Part shown: positions 9,863-19,096 of the stretch, piece by piece
Layout of the letters: every line of letters begins with the position of its first letter
Position numbering within the stretch: position 1 is the stretch's first letter
NCBI RefSeq assembly: GCF_037300705.1
Contig: NZ_CP147776.1
Span: 3,782,001 to 3,846,000, forward strand
Length of the DNA: 64,000 nucleotides
Reading direction: 5' to 3'
Source of the DNA: Massilia sp. W12
Lineage (GTDB): Bacteria; Pseudomonadota; Gammaproteobacteria; Burkholderiales; Burkholderiaceae_D
The notes under the pieces: model-generated
What the model was told of the DNA's origin: nothing
Seen by the model: only the letters and a program-made list of their open reading frames with translations
The model's database searches: none
Program-made: the position numbers and the translations under genes

Positions 9863-10416
9863 GTGAGCGTTCGCAAGGCTTGGCCAAGCGCATGCAAGCC
9901 AGTCTGTTATTGTCGCGCGAGCGCGACGATGACCGCCTGTGCTTGAGCGATGAGCTGATGCTGGCCGCGCTCGACGGCAGCCGCCCGCTCAGCGCAGAAG
10001 AACGCAGCGAGCTGCAAGCCTCACCGCTGACGCTGGCGCGTTTCGCCGTGTTAGCGCGCGGCAGGCGCCAGGAAGCGCGCCCGAAAAATACGCGCTGGGA
10101 AGGCAGCCAGGGTCAGTTGCGCGCCGCCGCCGGCGGCGACAGTCTGGAACTGCTGAGCGATGATCAGTTCTGGCGCTTGAGTTTTTTTGAGCAGGATGGC
10201 ATCTGGACCTTGCTGCTCAAGCTCGATCCCGCCGCACCGTTTGCGCAACAAGCCTTGCAAAGTGAAATCCGGGTCGAAGCCGGGCGCGAATTACTGGCTT
10301 GCGGCCAAATTGACGCGGATGGCGAATTGGAAGTCGCCTGGCCGTTTCTGGATGCGCCGTTTGACTGGTTGCAAACGCATGGCGCGCGTTTTCGCATCAT
10401 GCCGCAGGAGGCATGA
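9859..10416 (+). CDS. cassette gene 2: small unknown protein, possibly anti-sigma-like N-terminus
   Basis: A 185-residue protein that overlaps gene 1 by ATGA (9859-9862), which fixes the start. The N-terminal third has the form LSDELMLAALDGSRPLSAEE, which resembles the 'L-x-A-Y-L-D-G-E-L-S-x-E-E' opening of many anti-sigma and zinc-finger proteins. No Cys/His zinc ligands and no membrane segment are present. The C-terminal half is beta-rich (alternating hydrophobic residues, 'GIWTLLLKLD', 'RFRIMPQEA'). No family is recognised. With the sigma-like HTH in gene 1, a regulator/antagonist pair is possible but unproven. Confidence 0.7.
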   Translation: MSERSQGLAKRMQASLLLSRERDDDRLCLSDELMLAALDGSRPLSAEERSELQASPLTLARFAVLARGRRQEARPKNTRWEGSQGQLRAAAGGDSLELLSDDQFWRLSFFEQDGIWTLLLKLDPAAPFAQQALQSEIRVEAGRELLACGQIDADGELEVAWPFLDAPFDWLQTHGARFRIMPQEA

Positions 10417-11390
10417 TGAAATGGCCCTGGCGCAGCGCAACCCCGCCCACCCTGGCGGCGGATCACATCGCGCGCCGCCTCGATACGCATCTTATTCTCC
10501 ATCCCGGCTATTGCGGCCTGCGTCCGGGCCAGGCGCGGATTGCCGCCGGCGGCCAATTGCAGCCTGGCGATTGGTTGCTGGCGCCCGGCCCGCACACCCT
10601 GCAATTTCCACTCCTGGCGGCATGGCCGGAATGCGGCGTCAGTCTGCAAATTTGCGCCAGCACGCCAGACCCGCGCCTGCCGCAACAAAGGCTGGAATTG
10701 TATTTGCAGGAATTCGCCCGGCAATACGGGCCGCACTTGAGCCTGTCGCATTTGCAAAGCCAGATTGCGCAAAGCGTGCAAAACGCCTGCGCGCGCGGTC
10801 GCATCCGCCTCTCCAGCTGCCCCGATGCGCATGAATGGCAAAGCGCACGCAGCGAACTCGAAAAATTACTGTATTTACGCTTTGGCTGGCTGGTGGAAAA
10901 CTGCCTGCCCTGCGCCCTGCAACCGGGCGAGGCGCAGGCGCTCGCCTTATTGCAAGCGGCAGACCATGCGCAAGCCGCCGCAAATGCAGCCCCGGCGGCC
11001 CCGCCAGAAGCGCCAGCCGCGCTGCCGCCGACTGCAACGGCGCTGGCGCAACGCCTGTTTTTGGAATTGCCGGCGCTGGCCCACAGTTGGCGCGCGCAAA
11101 CCTTGTTTGGCGCGGCGCATGCGCAACGCCAACAACTGTTGCGCCAAGCCAGCCTGCTCGAAGCGCTGGCCGCCCTGCCGCCGCGCCAAGAGGCCGGGGC
11201 CGCCCCCAGCAGCGCCCATGCGCAAGCCTGGCAAGCGCTGGATGCTTGCTGGGAAACGCTGGCGCATGCCCGGCATGACGACAGCGCCAGCCAACACAGC
11301 GCCCTGCAAGCCTGGCAAACCATGCTCACGCAAAGCGAAGCCGCATTGCGGCCAACTGAGGCGCGCCGGGCTGGCGGAGATTGGCGATGA
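10413..11390 (+). CDS. cassette gene 3: SPFH/band-7-like protein, short form
   Basis: A 325-residue protein that starts at the ATG of an ATGA overlap (a second ATG follows directly). Residues ~25-175 have the same plan as the N-terminus of cassette gene 5: a beta-rich opening (LHPGYCGLRPGQARIAAGG, LQPGDWLLAPGPHTLQFP), then a helical repeat (LYLQEFARQYGPHLSLSHLQ...). This is the layout of SPFH/band-7 domains in cytosolic band-7-like proteins. The remainder is Ala/Gln-rich helix. No N-terminal membrane anchor is seen. The SPFH assignment comes from pattern and from likeness to gene 5, not from a search. Confidence 0.6.
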   Translation: MMKWPWRSATPPTLAADHIARRLDTHLILHPGYCGLRPGQARIAAGGQLQPGDWLLAPGPHTLQFPLLAAWPECGVSLQICASTPDPRLPQQRLELYLQEFARQYGPHLSLSHLQSQIAQSVQNACARGRIRLSSCPDAHEWQSARSELEKLLYLRFGWLVENCLPCALQPGEAQALALLQAADHAQAAANAAPAAPPEAPAALPPTATALAQRLFLELPALAHSWRAQTLFGAAHAQRQQLLRQASLLEALAALPPRQEAGAAPSSAHAQAWQALDACWETLAHARHDDSASQHSALQAWQTMLTQSEAALRPTEARRAGGDWR

Positions 11391-12352
11391 GGCCCGCCGT
11401 TGTCAGCTGGCGTTGCCAAAGCGCGCAAACGGTGCTGGAAATCCGGCTGCAACTGCGCCCCGCACATGGGCGCGCCGCCATCAAAGTCATGCAGCAGGGA
11501 CGCCCGGCAACGCCGCCGCTGGCGCAAGCCGTGCAAGGCCATCTGCAATGGCAAAGTTTTTGCGCCGGCTTTGAGGCCGCGCCGGCAGGCCAGCAATTGT
11601 TATGCGAGTTGTCGCACGAACCGGCGGGCGAAGATTGGCCCCTGGCGTGCTGGCTGGCCCTGCTCGCGCTGCGCAATCCGGCCAGCGGCTTGCCGGCGCA
11701 AGGCGCAGCCGGCGCACAGCCTGATGCGCAGTGGCATGGCGCATTGCCGCTGTTTCACGCCGCCCCGCCGCTGCCAGGTCCCGCGCTGCGCATTGCGCGC
11801 GTTTATTTTCCCCTAATCGGCGCAGCCCCGGAATTGGCCTGGGTGGAAGCCGCGCAACTGGCTTGCGCGCCCCCGGCGGAATCAGCGCTGCAAGTCTGCG
11901 GGGTCGCGCCGGACTTGGCGCATGCAGTGTGTGACACATTGCAAGCGGCGCGCGCCAGCGAGTGCGCGCCCGTCACGCGCTGGCGCAGTCTGTTGCGCTT
12001 TGGCGCCGCCAGCGGAGCCTTGCAAAAGTTCAGCGGCAATTCCTGGCAATTGGCGGCGGTGCTGGCCGACCGCATCAGCCGGGGCTGCGAATTACCGCAT
12101 CTGCAAGGCCGCTTGATCGCCAGCGGCGCCAGCCATGCCTGGCCGCAAATAGACAGTGTGGATGGCTGCGCCGCCAAATGCGCCCTGCTGCGCGCGCAAG
12201 CGCAAAGCGGCGACCGCATCTTGCTGCCACAAGCCTGGCAAGCGCAACTGCCGGCGGATTTCGCCGCCGCCATGCAGCAACAAAATTGCCAGCTCAAGCT
12301 GGTCGGGAAAATTGGATTTTGGCAACCCTCTGACGCAGTGAGGACAGCATGA
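11387..12352 (+). CDS. cassette gene 4: unknown protein with a Lon/RadA-like C-terminal domain
   Basis: A 321-residue protein. The ATG at 11387 (ATGA overlap with gene 3) is preferred over an in-frame TTG 6 bp earlier. Residues ~195-285 resemble the Lon (S16) protease domain. FSGNSWQLAAVLADRI matches the catalytic-serine helix (Lon: GPSAG), LQGRLIASG the following strand, and VDGCAAKCALLRAQAQSGDR with ILLP the lysine helix and strand. S219 and K264 fall in the positions of the Ser-Lys dyad, 45 residues apart (43 in E. coli Lon). The N-terminal 190 residues are unassigned. There is no ATPase domain in the protein or elsewhere in the cassette. It could equally be an inactive RadA/Lon-fold domain. 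Confidence 0.55.
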   Translation: MRPAVVSWRCQSAQTVLEIRLQLRPAHGRAAIKVMQQGRPATPPLAQAVQGHLQWQSFCAGFEAAPAGQQLLCELSHEPAGEDWPLACWLALLALRNPASGLPAQGAAGAQPDAQWHGALPLFHAAPPLPGPALRIARVYFPLIGAAPELAWVEAAQLACAPPAESALQVCGVAPDLAHAVCDTLQAARASECAPVTRWRSLLRFGAASGALQKFSGNSWQLAAVLADRISRGCELPHLQGRLIASGASHAWPQIDSVDGCAAKCALLRAQAQSGDRILLPQAWQAQLPADFAAAMQQQNCQLKLVGKIGFWQPSDAVRTA

Positions 12353-14061
12353 ACAGCACCGATCGCCCATCTTTACAACGCTGGCAACCGGCAGCGGATG
12401 AATTCGCCTGCACCGGCCAGCTGGCGGATTTACCCGGCGCCATGCGTAAAGCGCTATACGTCCCGGCTGGCGCGCGCGCCCTGCTCACACTGGATGGCGA
12501 AAGCCGTGAGTTTGGCCCGGGCGAACATGAAATCGAGAGTTTTTTCACCCGCATCAATCAACTCTGGCAAAGCGCAAGAGGCGAAATCCTGCTGGTGCGG
12601 CAAGCGCCATTCACACTCGAATTTGCCTTCAGCGGCCTGCCCAGCGCGGAATGGCTGGCGCTGGATCTGCGCCTGGGCATGCAAATCCGGCTGGAACAGA
12701 TTCATGCATTCGCCCGCCACTTTTTGCTGGAACATGCGCACGGCGCCATCCATGCGCAGGAATTGCACGCCCTGTGTCAACCGGTTTTGCGCCAGGCGGC
12801 GGCAGAATGGCTGGCCGCCTATTCCCTGCCCGAGCTGGGCGCACACCAGCTGCTGCGCGAGCAATTGGAAGAAAAACTGCACTCTGCGCTGCAACCCTGG
12901 CTGGCGCAATACGGGCTTGGCTTATTCGCGCTGCATATCGCTGACTTGTCCCACCCGGCGCAGCGCGAGAGACAGTCAGAGCAAGCGCAAGCGCAACAAC
13001 GCTGGCAAATCCTGCGCAACGATATGCGTCAGGAACTTGACTGGCGCCAGGAATTGGCCAATTTGTATTCAGAAAAAGAATGGCAAACTCTGCAGCTGCA
13101 ACAACAAAGCATGCAAAGACAGCTGCAAAGCCAACAAGAGCAAGCTTTGGCGCAACAAAAAATCCAGGGCCAGGCCCGTCTGGCCGGACAGGAATTAAAT
13201 CTGCAGGAAGATGAGCGGCGCCAAGCCCTGCGCGCACGCAAAATTGCGCTGCTGGGCCGGGTGCTGGAAGCGGATAATGAAGAAGCCGCCATGCGTGTCG
13301 GCGCCCATGATGCGCTGCGCGAATTGCAGCATGAATATGCACAGCAGGCGGTGCAAAGGCTGGATGCCGTGCGGCGCTGGCAACATCTGCAAACCATGGC
13401 GCAAATCCGCATGCAAGCCGAATGCCTGCAACAACAACACGAAAGCCGCGCCCGGCTGGCCTTGATGCGCATGCAATTTTCCAATCGGCTGCAGCAGATG
13501 CGCGCGGAAAACGCCTTACAGCATCAGCGTCATGCACTCGCCATGCAAGCCGAAAAACAAGTCGCACGCCACCACACCGAATTGCGGGAGGGACAGGCGC
13601 GCCTTGAACAACACAGCACACTGGCGGAATTGGCCTTGCGCCAGCAAGATCAGGCTTTGCAACTGCAAGCGCGCGCGCATCAGGCGCAACAGCAGCAAGC
13701 GCTGTCAGAGGCGCAACACGCGGCCGCCTGCGCGCAACTGGAGCGGCGCGCGCAAGCCGAGGATATCGCCCTGCAACACAGCAAATTGCGCGGCGCGCTG
13801 GAATTGCAGGCGCAATTTGAGCAACAGCGCGCAGAACGCGAACAGGCGCGCCTGGACGCTCAGGTATTGCGCGAAGCGCGCCTGCAAGCCAGCGCGGCGC
13901 AACAAACCCAGATGCGCATACAGCAACAGCAAGCCGCTGAATTGGCGCGCATTCAGGCCATGGCGGAATTGGATGAACTGGCGCTGTTGGCGCTGGCCCC
14001 GGAAAAAAACGCCGCCCTGTTGGCCCAGGTTTTGCAGGCGCGCAACGGCGGCAAGGCGTAA
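12349..14061 (+). CDS. cassette gene 5: SPFH/band-7-like protein with long coiled coil
   Basis: A 570-residue protein that starts in an ATGA overlap with gene 4. Residues ~25-205 read as an SPFH/band-7-type domain: ALYVPAGARALLTLDGE, FGPGEHEIESFF, then helical LDLRLGMQIRLEQIHAF... and LGLFALHIADLSHP. Residues ~205-560 are an almost uninterrupted Gln/Glu/Ala/Arg-rich coiled coil with almost no Gly or Pro. Flotillins and major vault protein also follow an SPFH domain with a coiled coil. Such proteins form rings or cages, so oligomer or scaffold formation is a reasonable inference. There is no membrane anchor or signal peptide. Confidence 0.7.
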   Translation: MNSTDRPSLQRWQPAADEFACTGQLADLPGAMRKALYVPAGARALLTLDGESREFGPGEHEIESFFTRINQLWQSARGEILLVRQAPFTLEFAFSGLPSAEWLALDLRLGMQIRLEQIHAFARHFLLEHAHGAIHAQELHALCQPVLRQAAAEWLAAYSLPELGAHQLLREQLEEKLHSALQPWLAQYGLGLFALHIADLSHPAQRERQSEQAQAQQRWQILRNDMRQELDWRQELANLYSEKEWQTLQLQQQSMQRQLQSQQEQALAQQKIQGQARLAGQELNLQEDERRQALRARKIALLGRVLEADNEEAAMRVGAHDALRELQHEYAQQAVQRLDAVRRWQHLQTMAQIRMQAECLQQQHESRARLALMRMQFSNRLQQMRAENALQHQRHALAMQAEKQVARHHTELREGQARLEQHSTLAELALRQQDQALQLQARAHQAQQQQALSEAQHAAACAQLERRAQAEDIALQHSKLRGALELQAQFEQQRAEREQARLDAQVLREARLQASAAQQTQMRIQQQQAAELARIQAMAELDELALLALAPEKNAALLAQVLQARNGGKA

Positions 14062-14185
14062 ATCTGTCCCCGGCATCAGAAAAACATGCCGGCAGGCAAT
14101 ACAGTAATCAGCTGTAATGGCCAAATCCTGTGCAAGCGCGCATTCTGCGCCGGCAGTCTTCCTTCACCCATCACAGGAGTCCGCC

Positions 14186-15775
14186 ATGCCCGCCACCGCA
14201 TTCCGTCTGACCTTGCTTGCCGGCAGCCTTGCCAGCCTTACCCTTGTGTCCCCGGCGCAAGCCCAAACCATGGTTCCAGCCAACGCCGCAAACACCTGCA
14301 GCGTCAGCGCGAAAGACTTCAAAACCTGGTTCGCCAGCGGCAAAGTAACGCCGAATGGCTTTGTGAACGCCGCCAACAGCTTGAATTTCAATCACGACAC
14401 GATCAACCCGCCAAAGAGCAATAAAACAATCAACTGCAACTTCTATCAATGGTCGCAGCAAATGTTTTTATGGATCAGCTCGCCCGCTCCGGCGCAATTG
14501 GGCGGCCGCACGATTCTCGATTCTTCAGTGTTTTATGATGTGCTGGACGGCGCCGGCGACTCGCTATGCCTGTTCAACCCTGTCACACGCAGCAATTCCT
14601 GCAGCGCGGCAAACGGCTTGAACGCCAACCGCATCAAATTGCGCGTCAACAAACCGCTCAAAGCGCAAGTCATCAGCAGCAGCAGCGCAGACGCCGGCAC
14701 CGCGCAGGCGGATCGCAGCGCCAGCCTGATGGGACAGAATAACAAGCTGGTGTACTACACCTTGCATGTCAACGATGTGTACGCCTATTACGCTTCAGCC
14801 AACGGCACGCAGGGCAATGGCGGCACACTGCAATTCCCCACCACGCAAGCGCAATTGCAAAGCGCGCTGGATTGGGCCAAAAAGAATAACCGCCCTGTGC
14901 CAGACCCGAATGCGCTGGCGCTGGAGTTAAAAGCCTCCTGGGTCGAAGCCAGCGGCCTGGACAGCAGCAAATATGTCACCACGGTGGCAGAAGTGCCGAC
15001 CTTCGACACCAGCAATCCGAAACAATGGGTGCAAAACGGCAGCAAGCAAACCCTGCTGGCCTTGGTCGGCCTGCATGTGGTGGGCAGCGTGGCGGGACAC
15101 CCTGAAATGATCTGGGCGACTTACGAGCACATCAACAACACGCCGAATGCCGCCTACCAATACGTGGATAAAACCAATAAAACGGTGAGCGTGGCGCAAG
15201 GCGTGCCGCAAAACATGCTGTTTGCGGCGAATGGCAGCAAAGGCCCGTTTAATCAATTGCAGATCAAGAGCAGCACCAATGCACAGGGGCAGCAAGTGTT
15301 GAGCGGACAAAACAATGGCAATGTGGCCGCCAGCGACACCCTGCGCACCTTTCCCTGGGGTGCGGACCAGGCCATTCCTTTGCTGCAAGGCTTAAATGCG
15401 GCGCAAGCCAATACCGAAGTGATTGCGATTAATAACAGTGTGCGCGGCATGCTGGGCAAAGGCGATGTGCGGCAAAACTATCTCTTCATCGGCGCCACCT
15501 GGACGCCGGGCGGGGTGAATCCGTATTCGCCATTCGGCTCACAAGGGACAGTCAATTATGCCGGTTCCAACACGCTGGCGAATTCGACCATGGAAACCTA
15601 TGTCAATCTGCAAAACAAGATGTTTAACTGCTTCTCCTGCCATTTCAACGGCAACGGCGCGAACGGCCAGCCGGCCACCGTCGGCGTCAGCCATATCTAT
15701 AACAGCTTGACGCCATTCAATAACAGCCTGCTGCAATTCAACAGCAATCTGTCACGTCCGGCCAGCGCAAAATAA
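14186..15775 (+). CDS. exported protein with one c-type heme motif
   Basis: A 529-residue exported protein. The ATG at 14186 has a good RBS (CAGGAG) and begins a Sec signal peptide ending in AQA at about residue 27; an upstream in-frame reading lacks one. A single CXXCH motif (CFSCH, residues 482-486) near the C-terminus would bind one covalent heme c. The body is rich in Asn, Ser and Gln, and carries HPEMIWATYEHINNTP, a pattern I associate with a conserved family of large exported cytochrome-like proteins of unknown role. It lies 124 bp after the cassette, with its own likely terminator. A link to the cassette is not shown. Confidence 0.75.
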   Translation: MPATAFRLTLLAGSLASLTLVSPAQAQTMVPANAANTCSVSAKDFKTWFASGKVTPNGFVNAANSLNFNHDTINPPKSNKTINCNFYQWSQQMFLWISSPAPAQLGGRTILDSSVFYDVLDGAGDSLCLFNPVTRSNSCSAANGLNANRIKLRVNKPLKAQVISSSSADAGTAQADRSASLMGQNNKLVYYTLHVNDVYAYYASANGTQGNGGTLQFPTTQAQLQSALDWAKKNNRPVPDPNALALELKASWVEASGLDSSKYVTTVAEVPTFDTSNPKQWVQNGSKQTLLALVGLHVVGSVAGHPEMIWATYEHINNTPNAAYQYVDKTNKTVSVAQGVPQNMLFAANGSKGPFNQLQIKSSTNAQGQQVLSGQNNGNVAASDTLRTFPWGADQAIPLLQGLNAAQANTEVIAINNSVRGMLGKGDVRQNYLFIGATWTPGGVNPYSPFGSQGTVNYAGSNTLANSTMETYVNLQNKMFNCFSCHFNGNGANGQPATVGVSHIYNSLTPFNNSLLQFNSNLSRPASAK

Positions 15776-15787
15776 GGCCAGACACAC

Positions 15788-15813
15788 AAAAGCCGGCTGC
15801 GCGCCGGCTTTTT
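15788..15813 (+). terminator. rho-independent terminator
   Basis: Perfect GCCGGC/GCCGGC stem extended by A-T pairs, loop TGCGC, followed by five T. It lies 13 bp after the stop of the exported heme protein. Confidence 0.9.
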
Positions 15814-15914
15814 CCCTCATTTCCACAAAGAAATTATTTCACAACTGCAGCGAAATCGCGTCCAATTCCTTTTAACTTTGTTACATCCTCATCTTTTTCA
15901 GACTGGAATAAGGC

Positions 15915-15942
15915 TTGCCCTTTGGCGCGCGCCATCTATAGT
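15915..15942 (+). promoter_or_regulatory. candidate sigma-70 promoter
   Basis: TTGCCC (15915-15920), 16-bp spacer, TATAGT (15937-15942). It points toward the small ORF at 15993 and has no other obvious client. Confidence 0.4.
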
Positions 15943-15992
15943 GAAAGTGTAGTCCATTTACAGAGGCGCCGCCCAAAAGCGGCTGTACGATC

Positions 15993-16109
15993 ATGATGAC
16001 CGCACTGATTTTGATGATGCTTGGAGGCTTGGGCGCGTTGGTGGCTGTAGAGATTATGGATGAGTTCCGCGCCGAAGTGGAGCCGCTCTCGGATCAATTG
16101 CATCCTTAA
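15993..16109 (+). CDS. possible 38-residue membrane peptide
   Basis: A short ORF, MMTALILMMLGGLGALVAVE at the N-terminus, then a charged tail (IMDEFRAEVEPLSDQLHP). The first 19 residues would make one membrane helix. A plausible promoter lies ~50 bp upstream. There is no convincing ribosome-binding site, which is the main argument against it. If real it would be a small inner-membrane protein of unknown role. Confidence 0.3.
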   Translation: MMTALILMMLGGLGALVAVEIMDEFRAEVEPLSDQLHP

Positions 16110-16546
16110 AGCAGCAATGGTTGTAAGCGTTTGATCCGTCTGGCCGCAGTCTTTTTTTGGTCTGCGCGCAATTGCAGCATGAAGATATGCTGTGCGAAGG
16201 TGAAAAGTTTTGCGCAATTCTGGCGTTTTGTCAGCGCCGCGCCGGGCATCTGCAGTGTGGTTCGGGATGCGCAGGCGTCGTGTCTGGCGCCCGTTACGGT
16301 GGTTTCTTCCTTTGGCTGCCGTATCTTGGGGCGTCCAGCCATGCCAGGAAATATGCCAGTATGGGGCGTATGTTGTTGGTCCAGGAATTGCGCGCCGCTT
16401 GCCGCAGCGGTTGATAAATAGCGGTGAGGCCGTGGCAGTATCCGGCCATACGCAGCCCGCGCGCTGCCAGGCGGACAGGTGCTTTGCATCTGCCCGCCTT
16501 TCTCTTTTGCAGCGGCGCTTTTTGCTGCGTCGCCGTTCTTACTGCA
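16110..16546. other. stretch without a recognised gene
   Basis: Open frames up to ~125 codons exist on both strands, but none has an RBS, a recognisable domain or convincing codon use. No repeat or terminator was seen. Confidence 0.5.
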
Positions 16547-17179
16547 TCACTTGCGCAAGGCCGCTGCGGCGCGCGCCAGGGCTTCAATATGGGCCCAATC
16601 GCCGGCTTGCATCGCCTCTTTCGGCGTCAACCAGGAACCGCCGACACAGGCCACATTGCGGCAGGCCAAAAAGCCCGGCGCACTGTCCAGACTGATGCCG
16701 CCGGTAGGACAGAAAGTGATATCGCCGAGCGGCCCGGCCAGCGCATTCAACATGCCGATGCCGCCGGCTTGCATGGCCGGGAATAATTTCTGTTGCACAA
16801 AACCGTGCTCACGCGCAGCCATCGCTTCAGACGGCGTCATCACGCCAGGCAAAAGCGGCAAGCCGGAAGATTTGGCGGCGGCGGCCAGGTTTTCGGTCAA
16901 ACCGGGCGACACGCCAAACACTGCGCCGGCGTCGCGCGCCGCGACAAACTCCTCTGGCCGGGTCAGCGTGCCAACGCCGACAATCGCCTGCGGCACTTCT
17001 TGTGCAATCGCGCGAATCGCCGGCAAACCGTGCGCGGTGCGCAAAGTCACTTCCAAGACGCGGATGCCGCCTGCGCACAAAGCGCGCGCCAGCGGCACGG
17101 CATGCGCCAAATCGTCAATCGCAATCACCGGAATCACCGGCGAAGCGCGCATCATGTCCAACAAACTCATTGTGCTCAT
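16547..17179 (-). CDS. eda: 2-keto-3-deoxy-6-phosphogluconate aldolase
   Basis: A 210-residue KDPG/KHG aldolase, which splits KDPG into pyruvate and glyceraldehyde-3-phosphate as the last step of the Entner-Doudoroff pathway. Visible signatures are VLEVTLRT with the catalytic Glu, GVGTLT, the Schiff-base Lys in QQKLFPA, and the phosphate-binding FCPTGGI. Full family length. It is 81 bp downstream of edd on the same strand, the usual ED operon order. Confidence 0.96.
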   Translation of the reverse strand: MSTMSLLDMMRASPVIPVIAIDDLAHAVPLARALCAGGIRVLEVTLRTAHGLPAIRAIAQEVPQAIVGVGTLTRPEEFVAARDAGAVFGVSPGLTENLAAAAKSSGLPLLPGVMTPSEAMAAREHGFVQQKLFPAMQAGGIGMLNALAGPLGDITFCPTGGISLDSAPGFLACRNVACVGGSWLTPKEAMQAGDWAHIEALARAAAALRK

Positions 17180-17260
17180 TTGCTTATCCTGTTTTGACTA
17201 TATCGGGTAAAAACCATTGCGCATCATGCGCTGAATCGCCGGCCGCCAAGGCAAGCCGGA

Positions 17261-19096
17261 TCAAGCCAATTCCTGCCCCGGCAGCGCAAAACTGGCGGCG
17301 CCCTCTTCCGCCGTGCTGACCTGTGACCGCATATGGCTGAACAATTCACGCCCCATGCCATAGCGGTTGGCCCCCAGGTCTGCGCCGGCCTGACTGCGCT
17401 GCGCCCATTCCGCGCCTTCCACCAGCGCTTGCAATTCGCCGCTGTTGGCGTCCAGCCGCAACATATCGCCATCGCGCACCAAGCCGAGCGGGCCGCCAGC
17501 CAGCACTTCGGGCGAAACATGAATCGCCGCCGGCACTTTGCCGGAAGCGCCCGACATGCGGCCATCTGTCACCAGCGCCACTTTGAAGCCGGCGTCTTGC
17601 AAATTGGCCAGCGCCGGCGTGAGCGAATGCAGTTCCGGCATGCCATTTGCGCGCGGCCCCTGAAAACGCAGCACGGCGATGAAATCGCGCTCCAATTGTC
17701 CGGCTTTATACGCTTGCATAAATGCTTCTTGCGAATCAAACACCAGGGCCGGCGCTTGCACCACCCGGTGTTCAGATTTGACGGCGGAAACCTTGATCAC
17801 GGCGCGTCCCAGATTGCCTTGCGCCAGCTTCAAACCGCCATCGGCGGCAAACGCTTGCGCCACCGGGCGCAGCACGCCCTCATCGGCGCTGCTGGCCAAA
17901 GCCGGACGCCAGCGCAATACGCCATCCTGCAAATGCGGATCGGCGCAATGCGCGCGCAAGCCGCGTCCCAGCACGGTATTCACATCATCAAATAACAAAC
18001 CGGCGTCCAATAATTCGCGCAGCACGAAGGCGACGCCGCCAGCGGCGTGGAAGTGGTTCACATCCGCATCGCCATTTGGATAAATGCGCGCCAACAGCGG
18101 CACACAGGAAGATAAGCGGTTGAAATCATCCCAATCCAACACAATCCCGGCAGCGCGCGCAATCGCCACCAGGTGCAGGGTGTGGTTGGTCGAGCCACCG
18201 GTGGCGAGCAAGCCGACCACGGCATTGATGATGCATTTTTCATCGACGATATGGGCCAGCGGCATATACTCAGGCGCTTGCACGCTGATCTCGACTGCGC
18301 GGCGCGCAGCGGCTTGCGTTAAGGCGTCGCGCAATTCGCCCTGCGGCGGCACAAACGCCGCACCCGGCAAGTGCAAGCCCATGACTTCCATCAACAGCTG
18401 ATTGCTGTTGGCTGTGCCATAAAAAGTACAGGTGCCGGCGCTGTGATAGGACTTGCATTCCGCATCCAATAATTCAGCGCGGCCAATCTTGCCTTGCGCA
18501 TACAGCTGGCGGATGCGGGCTTTTTCCTTATTCGCCACGCCGGAAGCCATCGGCCCGGCTGGCACAAAAATCGCCGGCAAATGCCCAAAGTGCAGCGCGC
18601 CGATCAACAAACCCGGCACAATTTTGTCGCACACGCCCAGATACAGCGCGGCATCAAAGGTATTGTGTGACAGACCGATAGCGCTGGCCATGGCAATCGC
18701 ATCGCGCGAAAACAGCGACAACTCCATGCCCGGCTGCCCTTGTGTGACGCCATCGCACATGGCCGGCACGCCGGCGGCGAATTGCGCCACCCCGCCCGCG
18801 CTGCGCACCGCATCCCGCAACAGCGCCGGATAACGCTCGTAGGGCTGATGAGCAGATAACATATCGTTGTAGCTGGAGATAATCGCCACGCCGGGCTGCC
18901 GCATTTCGGTCAGGCGCAGCTTATCATTTTGCGGAAAGGCCGCCACCGCATGCGCCAGGTTGGTGCAGGACAAGGCCCCGCGCTGCACGCCTTGACGCCG
19001 CGCCGCCGCGACCCGTTCAAGATAAATACGGCGGCTGTTTGCACTTCTTTGCATGACGCGCGCGAGCACTTCGCGCAAAATCGGATGTTCAGACAT
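17261..19096 (-). CDS. edd: 6-phosphogluconate dehydratase
   Basis: A 611-residue Fe-S dehydratase of the IlvD/Edd family that converts 6-phosphogluconate to KDPG. It carries [18 protein letters not shown] and [16 protein letters not shown], the cluster-binding regions. The length and the N-terminal start ([18 protein letters not shown]) are those of Edd, not IlvD. It precedes eda, and is divergent from pgi. The pair gives the cell an ED route from glucose-6-phosphate; zwf, pgl and glk are not in the window. Confidence 0.97.
   Translation of the reverse strand: MSEHPILREVLARVMQRSANSRRIYLERVAAARRQGVQRGALSCTNLAHAVAAFPQNDKLRLTEMRQPGVAIISSYNDMLSAHQPYERYPALLRDAVRSAGGVAQFAAGVPAMCDGVTQGQPGMELSLFSRDAIAMASAIGLSHNTFDAALYLGVCDKIVPGLLIGALHFGHLPAIFVPAGPMASGVANKEKARIRQLYAQGKIGRAELLDAECKSYHSAGTCTFYGTANSNQLLMEVMGLHLPGAAFVPPQGELRDALTQAAARRAVEISVQAPEYMPLAHIVDEKCIINAVVGLLATGGSTNHTLHLVAIARAAGIVLDWDDFNRLSSCVPLLARIYPNGDADVNHFHAAGGVAFVLRELLDAGLLFDDVNTVLGRGLRAHCADPHLQDGVLRWRPALASSADEGVLRPVAQAFAADGGLKLAQGNLGRAVIKVSAVKSEHRVVQAPALVFDSQEAFMQAYKAGQLERDFIAVLRFQGPRANGMPELHSLTPALANLQDAGFKVALVTDGRMSGASGKVPAAIHVSPEVLAGGPLGLVRDGDMLRLDANSGELQALVEGAEWAQRSQAGADLGANRYGMGRELFSHMRSQVSTAEEGAASFALPGQELA

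Noticed and set aside
12629-13621. 330-codon ORF opposite cassette gene 5
   Set aside because: Antisense to the coiled-coil gene; Ala/Arg-rich with no known fold.
14070-14092. Hairpin CCGGCAT/ATGCCGG after the cassette
   Set aside because: Short stem and no T-run; not reported as a terminator.
16131-16489. Overlapping ORFs of 96 and 127 codons on opposite strands
   Set aside because: No RBS, no domain, mutual overlap. Treated as intergenic.
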